Source: Bathymodiolus brooksi
Taxonomy: Eukaryota > Mollusca > Bivalvia > Mytilida > Modiolidae
Assembly: GCA_963680875.1 (NCBI GenBank)
Contig: OY804577.1
Coordinates: 101,133,906-101,197,905 of the forward strand
Direction: 5' to 3'
Length of the DNA stretch: 64,000 nt
Part shown: positions 1-12,954 of the stretch, piece after piece
Layout: each line of letters starts with the position of its first letter
Numbering within the stretch: the stretch's first letter is position 1
Notes under the pieces: generated by a model
Databases searched by the model: none
Told to the model about the DNA's origin: nothing
Seen by the model: the letters and a program-made list of their open reading frames with translations, nothing else
Position numbers and translations under genes: made by a program

Positions 1-2613
1 TGAAATTACTATGAAATTAACTTGTCTCTCAATGAAATAATTTATGTGCTTATTACAAGAATTCAGTTTAATATCTCATTTTATTGTGATGGTTTTAGTG
101 TAGGGGTTATTTAAAGCAGAATATCAGTTGTTGAAAATAAGCTCCTATAAGGCACAAATAATACAATGACCAAGTCGGAATACTTGTTTAATCCGGAAAA
201 TGTGCAGTCCCGTTAAATTTGCCCACTCTTTGCCGAAAAAATGTCGAAACACAAGCAATTGGGAATTATGTGTCATTTGTCAAATAAACATACCCGACAG
301 TTTTCCTGCGCTACAGAGAAGGGAAGAGATACTCTGTTTGATGCGATCAACAAGCGACAAGATGATGTTTATCGTTGCCTGTATGACGAATTTAATTCTT
401 TGAGCTTGGTTCCTTTAAATGAAATAAAGTATCATAGGTCTTGTTATAAAGCCTATACAAGTAAAAGCAATTTACAACGGTTTGTCAGCGATTTTCCAGA
501 ATGACGCTTCAGTGTCTACTATGAAGACGCGTTCTAAAACCTTGCCACAAATAAACTGGGACTATTGTAATTTTTGTAGACAAAAGGCTATCAAGAAAGG
601 TAGAAAACTTGAGCGCATTGAAAGTAGTGAACGCGTCAAATACATTTTAAATGCCGCAAGAGGTAAGTTTGATTATGATTTGTTGAGCCTCTTGACAGTT
701 GACGATGTCCAGGAAAAAGCGCAGTATCATTCGGCATGCATTACAAATTATTTGCTGAAGTGGAAAAAAGAACATAGTGCTGATAATTACTCTACATTTA
801 AAAATGAGTCGGAACATGATATTGCATTCAAAAAATTCTTAGACATTTTGCACCATGACCTTTTTGAGAACAAGAAAGCGTTTACTATGTCTTCCTTGTT
901 AGACAAAGGGTTTATCGACAAAGTATTCTACTGCCAAATTACAGACAAGGCTTCAAAATCATTACGACGATACTATTGTGATCGAAAGTCAAAAGGGACA
1001 AGGTCAGTCAAATATAGTTTTCAGTAGTTCGGTATCAGTTGCTGACGCTATTCGTGCCGCAAGTAAGTTGAAAGCAGACCTCAAGTTTTCAGAGGTAGAA
1101 GCTTCTTTCGTAGATGGCCTGATTTGCAGGAAGATCAGATTCTTCATGATGCTGCGAGGGTATTACGTGGCTCTTTACACGCAGTCGAAATGTCCAAAGA
1201 TTTATTTCCTTCTTCATCTGATCTGTCTCATCATAGATCATTACAATTCATTCCGCCTTCTCTTATGACCTTCCTTTCATGGCTGGTTGATGACAATTGT
1301 TTTCATATTGAAAGTGACTACAATGCGTTGTCACACGATAAAGCTAGGAAATGTATTGCTGTAGCCGAAATGATAATATCGTTGCACAAAAACAGCTTCA
1401 CTCCATTTAATTTGAGATTGGCCCTACAACTTTACCACGGGTGCGGATCTAAACATTTAATTGAAACCCTTCATGCATTTGGTATTTGTGCTTCTTACAC
1501 TGAAGTGAGACAGTTTTTGACCAGTGCCGCAAACCATGAGATAGCAAAAACTGAAGTGTCTTGCATTCCTTACGGGATAAGTCCTAAACCCCTCGGCGGT
1601 GACTTTATTCTAGAAGGTGCTGACAACATAGACCTAAATACAGAAACCATAGACGGAAAAAATACTATGCACTCTATGGCTCGAGCAGTTTTTCAGGTGG
1701 TGCAAGATCATCCACCAACTTCAGAAATCAGTTCAACCAAGATTAATCGAGGTCAAGACCGATCACTTTCCATGACAGAGGAAACCACATCATTCATGGC
1801 ATGTTACTTATTCTGTATTGCACTTCATTTTTCGTTACGTAAATGGTTGTTTCACTTCTAAACCCACAATCTATTTCAACTGTCCAATGCATTGTCTGCA
1901 AACAAAGGGGGTTGCGTGTTGTAAGATTTCACGTTATTTTTTCTCATTTATTCCTATACATGTTAATCACATTTATCTTGCAAATCTTTAATATACATGA
2001 TATGTAGTAACAAACTAGGTATTTTTTATTTTTTTTTGTCTCTTCAATACTTAAAATTGAGATATGGACTTTGTCATTTTTTTGGTGTGAAATCTTCTTA
2101 GATGCTTGTTCTTGTTGTCGTAATTTTTTCCTTGTTTCTCTATGAATTTGGTTCAAACTTTCCAGAAAAGATATACATATATTGAATTATTCCTATGTAT
2201 AATTCTAAGAAATGCCAATGACTTGCGGTGAAAATATACGTGCGTTAATATCGATTTGTGAATGTTGTCCCCCCTTTTTAATTAGGCGCATATTTCAGTT
2301 ATGTTTTTAAAGTCAGACTTTTGTAACCGCAACAATCTCACTTTCAATGCCTGTCTCAACCATTTATATGAAGTACGTTAAGCAGTGGCGAATGCTAGTT
2401 AAGATATTTCGGATAATGTATGAAAAAATTAAAATGTCTTCGTTCTTAGATTTGACCTTTGACTCCGGATATAGAAAATATGCACCATACTAGAATGCGA
2501 CGTCATGCCTAAATCGATGCAAAATGTCTTTTTCTTCAAAATAATATCCAATGCAGCCGTGTGGTATTTCGGTCCATTAAATTTTCCATTTTACCTTGAT
2601 TGTCACTGCACTA
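1..2613 (+). mobile_element. TIR transposon relic in intron 2, unit 1 copy (left end outside window)
   Basis: This corresponds to the unit 2 element at 29088-32351. The right terminal inverted repeat is visible at about 2440-2613, ending GTCACTGCACTA. The reading frames at 200-1861 are inside it. Confidence 0.6.
200..1861 (+). pseudogene. Transposon protein gene, broken copy 1
   Basis: The reading frame begins with a CVIC...YHRSCY cysteine/histidine block. A second block WDYCNFC...YHSAC follows, and late in the ORF an [16 protein letters not shown] stretch. I know this motif order from large uncharacterised proteins repeated in cnidarian and mollusc genomes; it looks like their N-terminal half, with no DDE-type region visible. 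Copy 1 is broken by a 1-base loss near 303, a 20-base loss near 907 and a frame change near 1095. The last part (1124-1861) is open. The product is unassigned beyond transposon-associated. Confidence 0.6.
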
Positions 2614-3956
2614 ATGTGTATGACTGCCTACTAATACAAACTGTGATGTGTAATATGTTGTTAAAGAATGTAAGAATGATAAAGTTGAAGTGCATAATCT
2701 AGTAGTTGCTATTAAATTGCAACTTGTAGGGTCAAGATATTTGTGAGATATTTTATATGTTTCTTTATCCGGCTATCTAAAATGCAATTGCATCTAAAAA
2801 AAAACTGAATCCGCTCACATCTGGCAAATATTAAATTCTTTTTTCTAATTCCGGATTGACATCCTTAATTCTGAACCCGTCAGCCCTCTAATCATACATA
2901 GGGAACTTTTTATTGATATTCAGAAATGATCTTACTCCTTCATAAAACCATAATGATATGTTTAGAGAAGTACATAGATGTTCGTCGTTGATTATTCGTT
3001 TGAAATGAGACTATTGACGTGACCCAATACTGGATTTTTATTGATATGGTATATCACTAGATTAAAAGAAACACGCTTAATGTTCAAACTATTCTACGAG
3101 TTAAGCCTTCCATGCAGTCAATGGTGTTTTTGCTCTTCAACCTTTTACGTAAACATTTGCTCATGGTTCGGTACATTGTGTTTGCTGAAGAATGCTTCTG
3201 GTTGGATTTTAATAATATTGTAAACCAGCTTAAGTGAAATCGTAACACGCATCTAGCATATCTACATACGGATGGATTGTCCACTACTACATGGAAGGCC
3301 ATCTTGAAATAGAATGAAGGAATGCTGAAGTTATGATGATAATATATTCATTCGTATATCTAAGTTTCCCCTCTACACGCATTGAAAACGGTTCTCATCA
3401 TATCATCTACTAAAATAAACAGCTGGACCAAAAGTTGTTCAATTTCTACATTTGCTAAGTTTCTACACAGAAGTCAGTATTTGTTCCACAGGAACACCAA
3501 AGTCACAAGCTAATATAGAAAAAGAGAATGAAAAAAACCCAAACATTGGAATGGAAATGAATTCAAGTCTGTGGAAAGAAAAACAAACGGAATCAACTTT
3601 TGTAGTAGTACTAATTTTCGATTTAACTGTATGTGTACAATACCTCGACGTTATCAAAAAACGACGTTAGAAATAATTGTTTATCTATTCAGTCGATCAT
3701 CAAAAGTTTAAATATGAATGTGACATCAACTGATATATCTAATGCTTTTGTTGATAGTTGATGTTGTTAATATAAAATTAATAAACAAATAAGATGTTAA
3801 CGATGAAACGATATTCTCAAAACATACAAGTAAATGTTCATGATAAAGTATTTATACTGATTTGAACTATATATTATCATCAAATATATACGGATTGTTT
3901 TCCTGACAATACGTGGAATAGCTATATTTATATATGTTTTATTTGCTTTCTTACAG
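2614..3956. other. Intron 2 remainder before E3, unit 1
   Basis: AT-rich; nothing coding recognised. Units 2 and 3 contain about 50 extra bases (32817-32866, 58903-58952) missing here near 3072. It ends in a long pyrimidine tract before the E3 acceptor. Confidence 0.6.
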
Positions 3957-4340
3957 TGGATATGTGTGAGTCACAATTTGCAAAAGAAGACGACACAAAG
4001 TCTGGAAACTTCATACTAGATAGTGTCGTATTACGTATAATGATACAAGACAATTGTTTCTGTCGGGTGACGATAGACAATCAAATAGAACCAGTATCAA
4101 TTGGTTTGAGAAAATTCAATGGTCTCACGTCATCAACACCAGTAGAAAATGAATGTGGACTTGTAGTTGACATCAATCATATACCTGATATGTCAACAGG
4201 AAATGTAATAGCTCCTATTGAATGTGTTGTGAACACTGATGTTCGTGTTATGCCATTGTTACTAAAAAGTACTTTACAGTTTAAATCTAGAATAATAAAT
4301 GGAACATTCACCCGGGGATACTGTATGCAGATACAACGAG
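3957..4340 (+). CDS. Gene A exon 3: Cys-rich ectodomain (128 codons)
   Basis: The acceptor is a pyrimidine-rich TTTGCTTTCTTACAG ending at 3956 and the donor is CGAG|GTAACG after 4340. The exon is 384 bases, phase 1 at both ends. It has Cys at the positions numbered 39, 69, 71, 102, 125 and 158 in gene B, including a CxC pair. Against gene B it differs by 15 bases, of which I count 12 amino-acid changing. It has lost three of gene B's N-glycosylation sequons (positions 47, 128 and 139) and keeps the NGT one. The fold is unrecognised; an extracellular beta-sandwich such as a CUB-like domain is a guess from length and Cys layout. Confidence 0.8.
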
Positions 4341-5552
4341 GTAACGCATCATTATTATTTATAAATTAGAAATATCAATATTAATATGAACATAACATAC
4401 CTAAACTGCATCAATCAGCCATTATAGCACTCACCACCTGCAAAACACAGCAAATCAATTTCTACTGGGTTGTATAAATATAGATTATTACATGGCATTT
4501 TTCATTTCGTACCCTTTATCAGTCATAGGTCATGATATCAGCCCGAGAACAGATATGCTTAAGGGATGATATATGAACGAGGGCTGTTAAAGGGTATAAT
4601 ATGAAAATTGACATGTAATGATATATGTTTATCATATATTTCAACAGAGGAAATATCTGATTTGTAACAAAACTGTTTAGTGAGTTTTGGATAGAATTAA
4701 ATATATCAAAAACATGTAGGTATAGAACAAGAATTGTATTGTTTTAATATGCAAATCCAATAAATGCACTCTCAATATAATAAGAGATAAAATTGGCAGT
4801 AATAATAACTTTCCGTGCAAATATTCAATGAAACAGCTTAGTCCGCCGTATTTGTAAAAAAACAGTTTTCAAGGAATTCACGAAGTGAACTTACGAACAT
4901 TGACGGAAAAGCATGTAATAGCATTCCTAAGGCAGTTAATAAACTTTATTTATCAGCCATCTGGGGGTCATTCTTGTGAGACTGGATTAAATAAACATGA
5001 TTCCTCTTATTATTCTAAACAAAACTCAAGTTTCATCACAAGTTAAAATGTTACCTATATAAGTATATGATAAACATAATCCATCATCTTAAGTTAAAAC
5101 AAATGATAATTATTTATCAATGCAGTTTTATAATTGTATTATCCATAGACTAACTACGGTCAGGTAATGGATATGCATTTGGGATGCAACTACTGGACTG
5201 AGTATAAATCAATATAATTAGTAAAACACAAAACACAGACACCGTGAGAACAATTCCATATGCTTTGTACAGGCACTTAAAAAAAACATGGCGGGTTTAA
5301 GCTCCTCCCATCCCACATGTCAGTAAAATGCCAGTTGTCATTTAGTAACGGTTTACCTGCTTTCTTGTTAAGAACGCTTAAGCTTTAGAACCAATATATG
5401 TATTCCTCGTGATGCAGACGTTGTCATATGTATAATATTAGTTCAATTCAAGAGACCATATGACCTTACTAATCATTTAATCATTAGATAGACCACAAGG
5501 CCAACGTAAGACATAATAGAGGAACAATAATCAGCTTTGAACGGCAATTTAA

Positions 5553-6496
5553 TTGTCAACGACATCTGTTTTCATATGTCTTCAAAAGCTTGTAAAAGAT
5601 AAGAAGATTCATGAGGCTAGAGCCTTTAATTTCACATACAGGTATATTGATGACGTTTTATCTATCAATAATTCTAGATTTGCAGAATTTCTTCCATTGA
5701 TATATCCTCCAGAGCTGGAAGTTAAAGAGACCACATATACCGCTTCGTCCGCATCATTTTTGGACTTATACCTCGAATTTGACGACAGTGGTCAAATCAG
5801 TAGTAAAATTTATGATAAACAGGACGACTTCAATTTTAAGATCATAAATTTTCCAAATATGTGCAGCAATATACCAGCTTCTCCTGCATATGGTGTTTAC
5901 ATCTCGCAATTGATTCGTTATGCAAGGGCCAGTAGCAATTGTTCTGATTTCCTGAAACGTCATCTTCATCTGAGAAACGGGCTACTGGACCAGGGCTATA
6001 AAAAGATTCGCCTTATTCGATCTCTTAGAAAGTTTATATTCCGATACCAAGATCTTGTCGAAATATATTCCGTCTCTGCAGAAAAGATTATAAACGATGG
6101 ATTTTCATATAGTGAAAATGTATAAAGATAAGGTTTCAACAAAAATGTCAAAAATATTTTTTTTATCAATGTGTGACGTAAAAGTGTTTTTGACATTTAC
6201 TTCACTGAGTTTGGCGCTGATTTGACAACTGTTTTACCTGTTTTGTTCAAGTATTGTTGTAAATACTGCTATAGTGACAGCCGGAAACTTTGAGCGGTAA
6301 TGAAATGGGGAGGTTTGGCGCTTTAAAATCTGATTCAACCCACCATTTCTTTAGAAATGCCTGTACCAAGTCAGGGTCATTACGGTTTTCATAGTTTTCC
6401 GGTTGTTGACTGATTTTGTCTGTTTATATACTTATGAGTTTTGACTTTCCTTTTGTTAGATTGTTCGGAGTTCGGTAATTTTGTTATTACCCTTAT
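5553..6496 (+). mobile_element. 5'-truncated retroelement: RT C-terminal region and 3' tail, unit 1
   Basis: A 190-codon open stretch contains the reverse-transcriptase box [13 protein letters not shown] (YxDD), followed by [37 protein letters not shown] and a basic C terminus (5553-6125). This RT type recurs in many aquatic invertebrates; the short YIDD-to-end layout resembles Penelope-like elements, but that assignment is tentative. A roughly 370-base tail ends GTTATTACCCTTAT at 6496. The N-terminal RT half is absent. It lies in intron 3 of the receptor gene. Confidence 0.72.
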
Positions 6497-6774
6497 GTAG
6501 TCAAATCATCGAATACATTTCAACAATATAAACTCGATACGCAGGAGCGGTTAGCATATTCCTATCAAGGTATGCAAATTTTTTATAATAGCGCAATTGA
6601 AGAAGTCTCTTTGCCATATAGTTTGGTAGAGGGCTAATCATTGATATCAAATATGAGGTAAATGTTTATGTTTTTGTTCCATGGCATTTTTTCGCTATCA
6701 ATATAAATCGGTAGATCTGCATGAATGTGCTTGTGAATGTTGAACGCCAATATGAATTATATATCAGTAGTTTC

Positions 6775-6905
6775 GGAAGCCGGTGAAACCACCGACTTGT
6801 CGCAAGTTAGGAACAAGTTTAATCACATAAAGATGTAGCAAGATGTAGACCCGTGATGAACGTGAATCGAACTCACAACTTTATTGATGGTACATATACA
6901 AAATG
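6775..6905 (-). repeat. tRNA-derived SINE fragment, intron 3 (also 36592-36725, 63180-63312)
   Basis: ACCACCGACTTGTCGCAAGT joins to a reverse-oriented B-box (GTGAATCGAACTCACAAC; complement reads GAGTTCGATTCAC). Same family as the longer SINE at 16350. Confidence 0.6.
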
Positions 6906-7117
6906 TAGTTGATTGCAATGGTAAATGTGAATATAGCTGCCATACGTCAGTTACCCCTAAATATGTCTGTCTGCAAGCTGTCAATAAACAAATGTATATA
7001 ATACATACACTGTTTTAACGCTATGTCTGCTATTCTACACCAGAGCATATAAAATATAGTAACCATCCCAGTCCATTCGCTTATATTATACATTATCATC
7101 GCATGACAACATTTCAG

Positions 7118-7372
7118 ATAGCACGACTAACCCTTCACAAGTTTTACAAATTGATTGTGATGCTCCAACAACACAACAGACAACCCGCCAGATAATACAA
7201 TCTGATCCAACGACTGATACTTCAGGTAATGTTGAATATCCAGCATCTACATCTCCACACATGACTGATTCTGAGAAATCAAGTATACCGACAACAACAG
7301 GAATTACTACTCCAAAGACAGATACATCTACAAAGGTTGACAATCTAGCAATGACTACAAATCCGACAACAG
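7118..7372 (+). CDS. Gene A exon 4: Thr/Ser/Pro-rich mucin-like stalk (85 codons)
   Basis: The acceptor is CATTTCAG ending at 7117 and the donor is ACAG|GTAAGT after 7372. The exon is 255 bases, phase 1 at both ends. The product is dominated by Thr, Ser, Pro, Asp and Gln with a single Cys near its start, as in a heavily O-glycosylated stalk between an ectodomain and a membrane anchor. The frame is fully open. It differs from the gene B exon at nine bases, six of them packed into twelve bases at 7123-7134, and all nine change the amino acid. Confidence 0.78.
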
Positions 7373-7528
7373 GTAAGTTTATAATTGTAAATACTGTAAA
7401 TCATGACATTGCTAAAGATAAGTATAAATGAAATACATTTTGAATGTCAATTTTAAATTGGAACTAGGAAGAACTGTTTTAGATACCTAAAACTTATGTC
7501 TCCCTTTAATGCGGCCATCTGTACAACA

Positions 7529-10500
7529 ACCTATCTCGAAAGACAAAAATGTTATAGCCCGGACAAGAAAATACTATTTAAAAAACAATTATTTGACCGT
7601 AAGGTCAAAGGTCAAGGTCCCATGAAAGTCATTACGGTACGCGGCACACCGCCTTATGGTCATGCACCCATATACCAAATATCATTGACCTATCTCGAAA
7701 GACAAAAATGTTATGGCCCAGAAAAGAAAATACTATTTAAAAAAAATTATTTGACATTGAGGTCAAAGATCAAGGCCTCACGAAGGTCATTACGGTATGC
7801 GACACACTGTCTTATGGTCATGTACCCACATACCAATTCAATACTATCTAAGAAACAATTATTTGACCTTGAGGTCAAAGGTCAAGGTCCCACGAAGGTC
7901 ATTGTGGTACGCGAAACACCGCCTTATGGTCATGCACCCACATACCAAATACCATTGACCTATTTCGAAAGACCAAAATATTATGACCCGGACAAGAAAA
8001 TACTATTTAAAAAACAATTATTTGACCTTGAGGTCAAAGGTCAAAGTCCCATGAAGGTCATTACGGTACGCGACACACTGTCTTATGGTCATGTACCCAC
8101 ATACCAAATAAATATTATTTAAGAAACATGTATTTGACCTTGAGGTCAAAGGTCAAGGTCCCACGAAGGTCATTACGGTACGCGAAACACCGCCTTATGG
8201 TCATGCACCCACATAGCAAATACCATTGACCTATCTCGAAAGACAAAAATATTATGGCCCGGACAAGAAAATACGGATAATATGAAGCAGCCGGCCGCGA
8301 TACTGGTACTACACTACTGGTATACAATACTGGTAATACCAGTATTTTACCAGTATCTTCCAGTATCTGCAATACTGGTACAGATACTGGTAAATACTAG
8401 TATCCCAGTATCTTCCAGAATTTTCCAGTATCTGCAATACTAGAAGATACTGGTCATTGCCAAAATATGAGTATTGTAGATACCGGAAGATTCTGGGAAA
8501 TACTGGTAATACCAGTATTGCAGATACTGGAAGATTCTGGAAAATACTGGTAATACCAGTATTGCAGATACTGGAAGATTCTGGAAAATACTGGTAATAC
8601 CAGTATTGCAGACACTGGAAGATTCTGGAAAATACTGGTTATACCAGTATTGCAGATATTGGAAGATTAGGTAGAATTCCGGTTAACCCGAGTTTTTATG
8701 TCTACATTATACTAAAAGAATTGAATATAATTCATACTCATACGTCATTTCTGCTGTACATAACATAAGAGGCAAAAGCCCTGTAATGTCAAAATATTTT
8801 GTATGGTCCCTTAGAGTTTGATATATATTGGTAAGGTAATTTGACATGATTAGGCGGAGCCTAATACTAACGGTAAATACAATGAGCTGTGATTTACAGT
8901 TAGAATTAGGCTCTGCCCACTCGTGTCAAATTGCCAGACACTAGAGTTTCCAGTATTGTGTGTTTTGCAATACTAGTATTACCAGTATTGCTGGATGAAG
9001 AATACTGGAGCTTCCAGTAGTGTGTGTTTTACAATACTAGTATTACCAGTATTGCTGGATGAAGAATACTAGAGTTTCCAGTATTGTGTGCTTTACAATA
9101 CTAGTATTACCAGTATTGTTGGATGAAGAATACTGGAGCTTCCAGTATTGTGTAGAGATCAACGATTCTGGTATTCCAGTATTGTATATGAACGATACTG
9201 GTATTACCAGTATTGTAACATTATAATACTGGTATTTCTAGTATTGTACAGTGTTACAATACTGGTATTACCAGTATTGTAATATCTACAATACTGGTAT
9301 TTCCAGTATTGTGAATATTATAATACTGGTAATACCAGTATTGTAAATATTACCAGTATCGCGGCCGGCTGCTTCATATTATCCGAAAATACTATTTAAA
9401 AAACAATTATTTGACCTTGAGGTCAAAGGTCATGGCCCCACGAAGGTCACTACGGTATGCGACACATTGTCTTATGGTCATGTACCCACATACCAAATAA
9501 ATACTATTTAAGAAACAATTATTTGACCTTGAGGTCAAAGGTCAAGGTCCCACGAAGGTGATTGCGGTACGCGAAACACCGCCTTATGGTCATGCACCCA
9601 CATACCAAATACCATTGACCTATCTCGAAAGACAAAAATAGTATGACCCGGACAAGAAAATACTATTTAAAAAACAATTATTTGACCTTGAGGTCAAAGA
9701 TCAAGGTCCCATGAAGGTCATTAGGGTACGCGACACACCGCCTTACGGTCATGCGCCCACATACCAAATATCATTGACCTATCTCGAAAGACAAAAATAT
9801 TATGGCCCTTACAAGAAAATATATTTACAAAAAAATTATTTGACCTTGAGCTCAAAGATCAAGGCCCCACGAAGATCATTACGGTATGCGACACACTCTC
9901 TTATGGTCATGTACCCACATACCAAATAAATACTATTTAAGAAACAGTTATTTGACCTTGATGTCAAAGGTCAAGTTCCCACGAAGGTGATTGCGGTACG
10001 CGAAACACCGCCTTATGGTCATGCACCCACATACCAAATACCATTGACCTATCTCAAAAGACAAAAATAGTATGACCCGGACAAGAAAATACTATTTAAA
10101 AAGCAATTATTTGACCTTGAGGTCAAAGGTCAAGGTTCCATGAAGGTCTTTACGGTACGCGACACACCGCCTTATGGTCATGCGCCCACATACCAAATAT
10201 CATTGACCTATCTCGAAAGACAAAATATTATGGCCCGGACAAGAAAATATATTTACAAAACAATTATTTGACCTTGAGGTCAAAGATCAAGGCCCCACGA
10301 AGGTCATTATGGTATGCGACACATTATCTTATGGTCATGTACCCACATACCAAATAAATACTATATAAGAAAAATTATTTGACCTTCAGGTCAAAGGTCA
10401 AGGTCCCACGAAGGTCATTGCGGTACACGAAACACCGCCTTATGGTCATGCACCCACATAGCAAATATCATTGACCTATCTCGAAAGACAAAAATATTAT

Positions 10501-11546
10501 GGACCGGACAAGAAAATACTATTTTAAAAACAATTATTTGACCTTGAGGTCACAGGTCAAGGTCCCACGAAGGTCATTACGGTATGCGACACACCGCCTT
10601 ATGGTCATGCGCCCACATACCAAATAAATACTATTTAAAAAACAATTATTTGACCTTGAGATCAAGGTCCCACGAAGGTCATTACGATACGCGACACACC
10701 GCCTTATGGTCATGCACCCACATACCAAATATCATTGATCTATCTCAAAAGATAAAAATGTTATGGCCCAGACAAGAAAATACTATTTAAAAAACAATTA
10801 TTTGACATTGAGGTCAAAGATCAAGGCCACACGAAGGTCATTACGGTATGCGACACACTGTCGTATGGTCATGCACCCACATACAAAATAAATACTATTT
10901 AAGAAACAATTATTTGACCTTCAGGTCAAAGGTCAAGGTCCCACGAAGAGCATTGCGGTACGCGACACACCGCCTTATGGTCATGCACCCACATACCAAA
11001 TATCATTGACCTATCTCGAAAGACAAAAAAAGGTCAAGGTCCCACGAAGGTCATTACGGTATGCGACACACTATCTTATGGTCATGTACCCACATACCAA
11101 ATAAATACTATTTAATAAACAATTATTTGACATTGAGGTCAAAGATCAAGGCCCCACGAAGGTCATTACGGTATGCGACACACTGTCGTATGGTCATGCA
11201 CCCACATACCAAATAAATACTATTTAAGAAACAATTATTTGACCTTGAGGTCAAAGATCAAGGCCCCACGAAGGTCATTACGGTATGCGACACACTGTCG
11301 TATGGTCATGCACCCACATACCAAATATCATTGACCTATCTCGAAAGACAAAAAAAGGTCAAGGTCCCACGAAGGTCATTACGGTATGCGACACACTATC
11401 TTATGGTCATGTACCCACATACCAAATAAATACTATTTAAGAAACAATTATTTGACCTTGAGGTCAAAGATCAAGGCCCCACGAAGGTCATTACGGTATG
11501 CGACACACTGTCTTATGGTCATGTACCCGCATACCAAATAAATAAG
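7529..11546. repeat. TGACCT/AGGTCA-rich tandem array in intron 4, unit 1
   Basis: Tandem units of roughly 120 and 170 bases alternate; the longer adds a block ending CTATCTCGAAAGACAAAAA. Each unit contains TTGACCTTGAGGTCAAAGGT followed by CAAGGTCCCACGAAGGTCAT. The array is split by a MITE at 8275-9384. Open frames inside it are by-products of the repeat. Unit 2 has a much shorter version. Confidence 0.9.
8275..9384. mobile_element. MITE built of CAGTATT/AATACTG palindromes, unit 1 only
   Basis: Perfect terminal inverted repeats start GGATAATATGAAGCAGCC and continue through GGCCGCGATACTGG. An 8-base direct repeat GAAAATAC flanks it (8267-8274 and 9385-9392). The interior is mostly repeats of ATACTGGTAATACCAGTATT around a unique core at about 8665-8940. 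An 8-base target duplication fits hAT, P or Merlin superfamilies; no transposase is present. Confidence 0.85.
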
Positions 11547-12225
11547 TTTATAATTCACTTGTAACATCATCTACCACTTTAATGATACCTCTTTCCGATT
11601 GAATCCAGGGCAAAGTACAAAAACTTTAATATGTGTACTTGTAAACTAAAATATCAATAGTCGGGCATTATACCCCATGTCTATATTCTGTTCATTATAA
11701 ACTTCAACATGCTAAAAACACAAGCTACTCGATATTTTTACCATAGATATGCTTCATCGTCAGTATAATAATATTCGCTTGCTACTCTTTGGTTATTTAA
11801 TCATTGATTTTTAGTATTTCAGTGTTCGTTGGCCGATTTGTCGGAGAATGCAAACCTCATTTGCGGTATATTATCATCTCTTCGATGGAAGTAGATGAGG
11901 TAGATGTATGCTTAGACCTAGGTAGGATCAAACTAAGCACATACAATTCACTCACTAGAATATAACATGTTCATAAAATGTTTCATCTTTAGACAAAAAT
12001 CCAATATTTCCCAGCATAAATATACATTATGTAATTAAAACATTTTGCTTTGCATGTTTGCTGTTAAATTCATTTCCAAAAAGTTAAATTTCTATATGCT
12101 CAATGCATATACATGTATGCACTGTATACACAGGCTGAGAAACGTGTCTTATGTCTATCTTGATTTGACTTACTGGACAAGATAACATTGAAGCCATATT
12201 TTTATTGACGATCTGGTCAGGTTGT

Positions 12226-12283
12226 CTTTTGAGCTTGCAATGTGGCTATCGGAGTGGTGGGTGTTCGAATCCCGTTGAAGGCA
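12226..12283 (+). repeat. tRNA-like remnant, intron 4 (also 39203-39260)
   Basis: GGTGTTCGAATCCCG looks like a tRNA T-arm/B-box, preceded by TGGCTATCGGAGTGG. No full cloverleaf could be drawn. In unit 2 the box has changed to GAATCTCG. Probably the head of an old SINE. Confidence 0.35.
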
Positions 12284-12444
12284 ACACAAAATATTGTCGG
12301 CTTGTAAAAGTTTAATTCTTGCACTGCTTGGTTTATTTTTTTCGTTATATATATATATCAAATGTATTACATATAATGCTATCTTTTTGTGAATCAACGT
12401 ATAGTTTTGATATATTTTTATAATAATTTTATTAACTTTTTCAG

Positions 12445-12529
12445 ATTAAACAGCCTATATTGTAGTCAGTGCATGTTCTAGTACAGTTGCCATAATACTT
12501 CTGGAAGTCTTAGTTGTAACATGTATAAG
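12445..12529 (+). pseudogene. Gene A exon 5: TM exon with premature TAA
   Basis: The exon follows ACTTTTTCAG (ending 12444) and ends at AAG|GTTTGT (after 12529); 85 bases, entering in phase 1 and leaving in phase 2. Read in the phase set by E4, the second codon is TAA at 12447-12449. Beyond it lies the membrane helix of the gene B exon, but with one Val codon changed to Glu (GTA to GAA), which would put a charge in the helix. This fits relaxed constraint after the stop. Confidence 0.75.
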
Positions 12530-12954
12530 GTTTGTATATATATAATTACTAAAATAAACAGTGGCTGATATATAGTACACCTATTTTGATATGACAATGT
12601 TAATGGTCGCTTGCATGCCATTCTCATCATAAATGTATTTAAATATTTATCATGTACCTTCTGATTTCAGATTAAAATGGAATTTGCGTGCCAACATAAA
12701 CTATGTCACGATCACAACACATATTAAGAAATCTTCATGAAAAAAAATGAGTAATATTCTATGTTTGCACACATTATTACTGTGATTGAACCCATTACTG
12801 CACTTAGATGACCACGTTCAAAGTTTTCATTTTTGTGTGGAACGGAAATCTAAGTAGACGGACGCTATTGAATACTATGTAGCATACTGTACATGAACAT
12901 TCAGGCGAGCGGGATGCATCCTCAAGAGAGTTTCTAGATGTACCTTTTTTTCTC

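Noticed and set aside
2505..2702. 65-codon frame recurring in all three units (32243, 58326)
   Set aside because: It overlaps the right TIR of the intronic transposon; its conservation is explained by recent duplication.
7496..8122. 208-codon open frame with repeating peptide blocks
   Set aside because: It is produced by the TGACCT tandem array; the frame follows the repeat, has no conserved start and is not kept in unit 2, where the array has other frames.
7529..11546. CRISPR-like array of repeats
   Set aside because: Units of 120-170 bases without uniform short repeats and unique spacers, in eukaryotic intron context; it is a satellite array.
12226..12283. Possible functional tRNA gene
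   Set aside because: Only a B-box-like arm is convincing; acceptor stem and anticodon arm do not form, and unit 2 has a mutated box.
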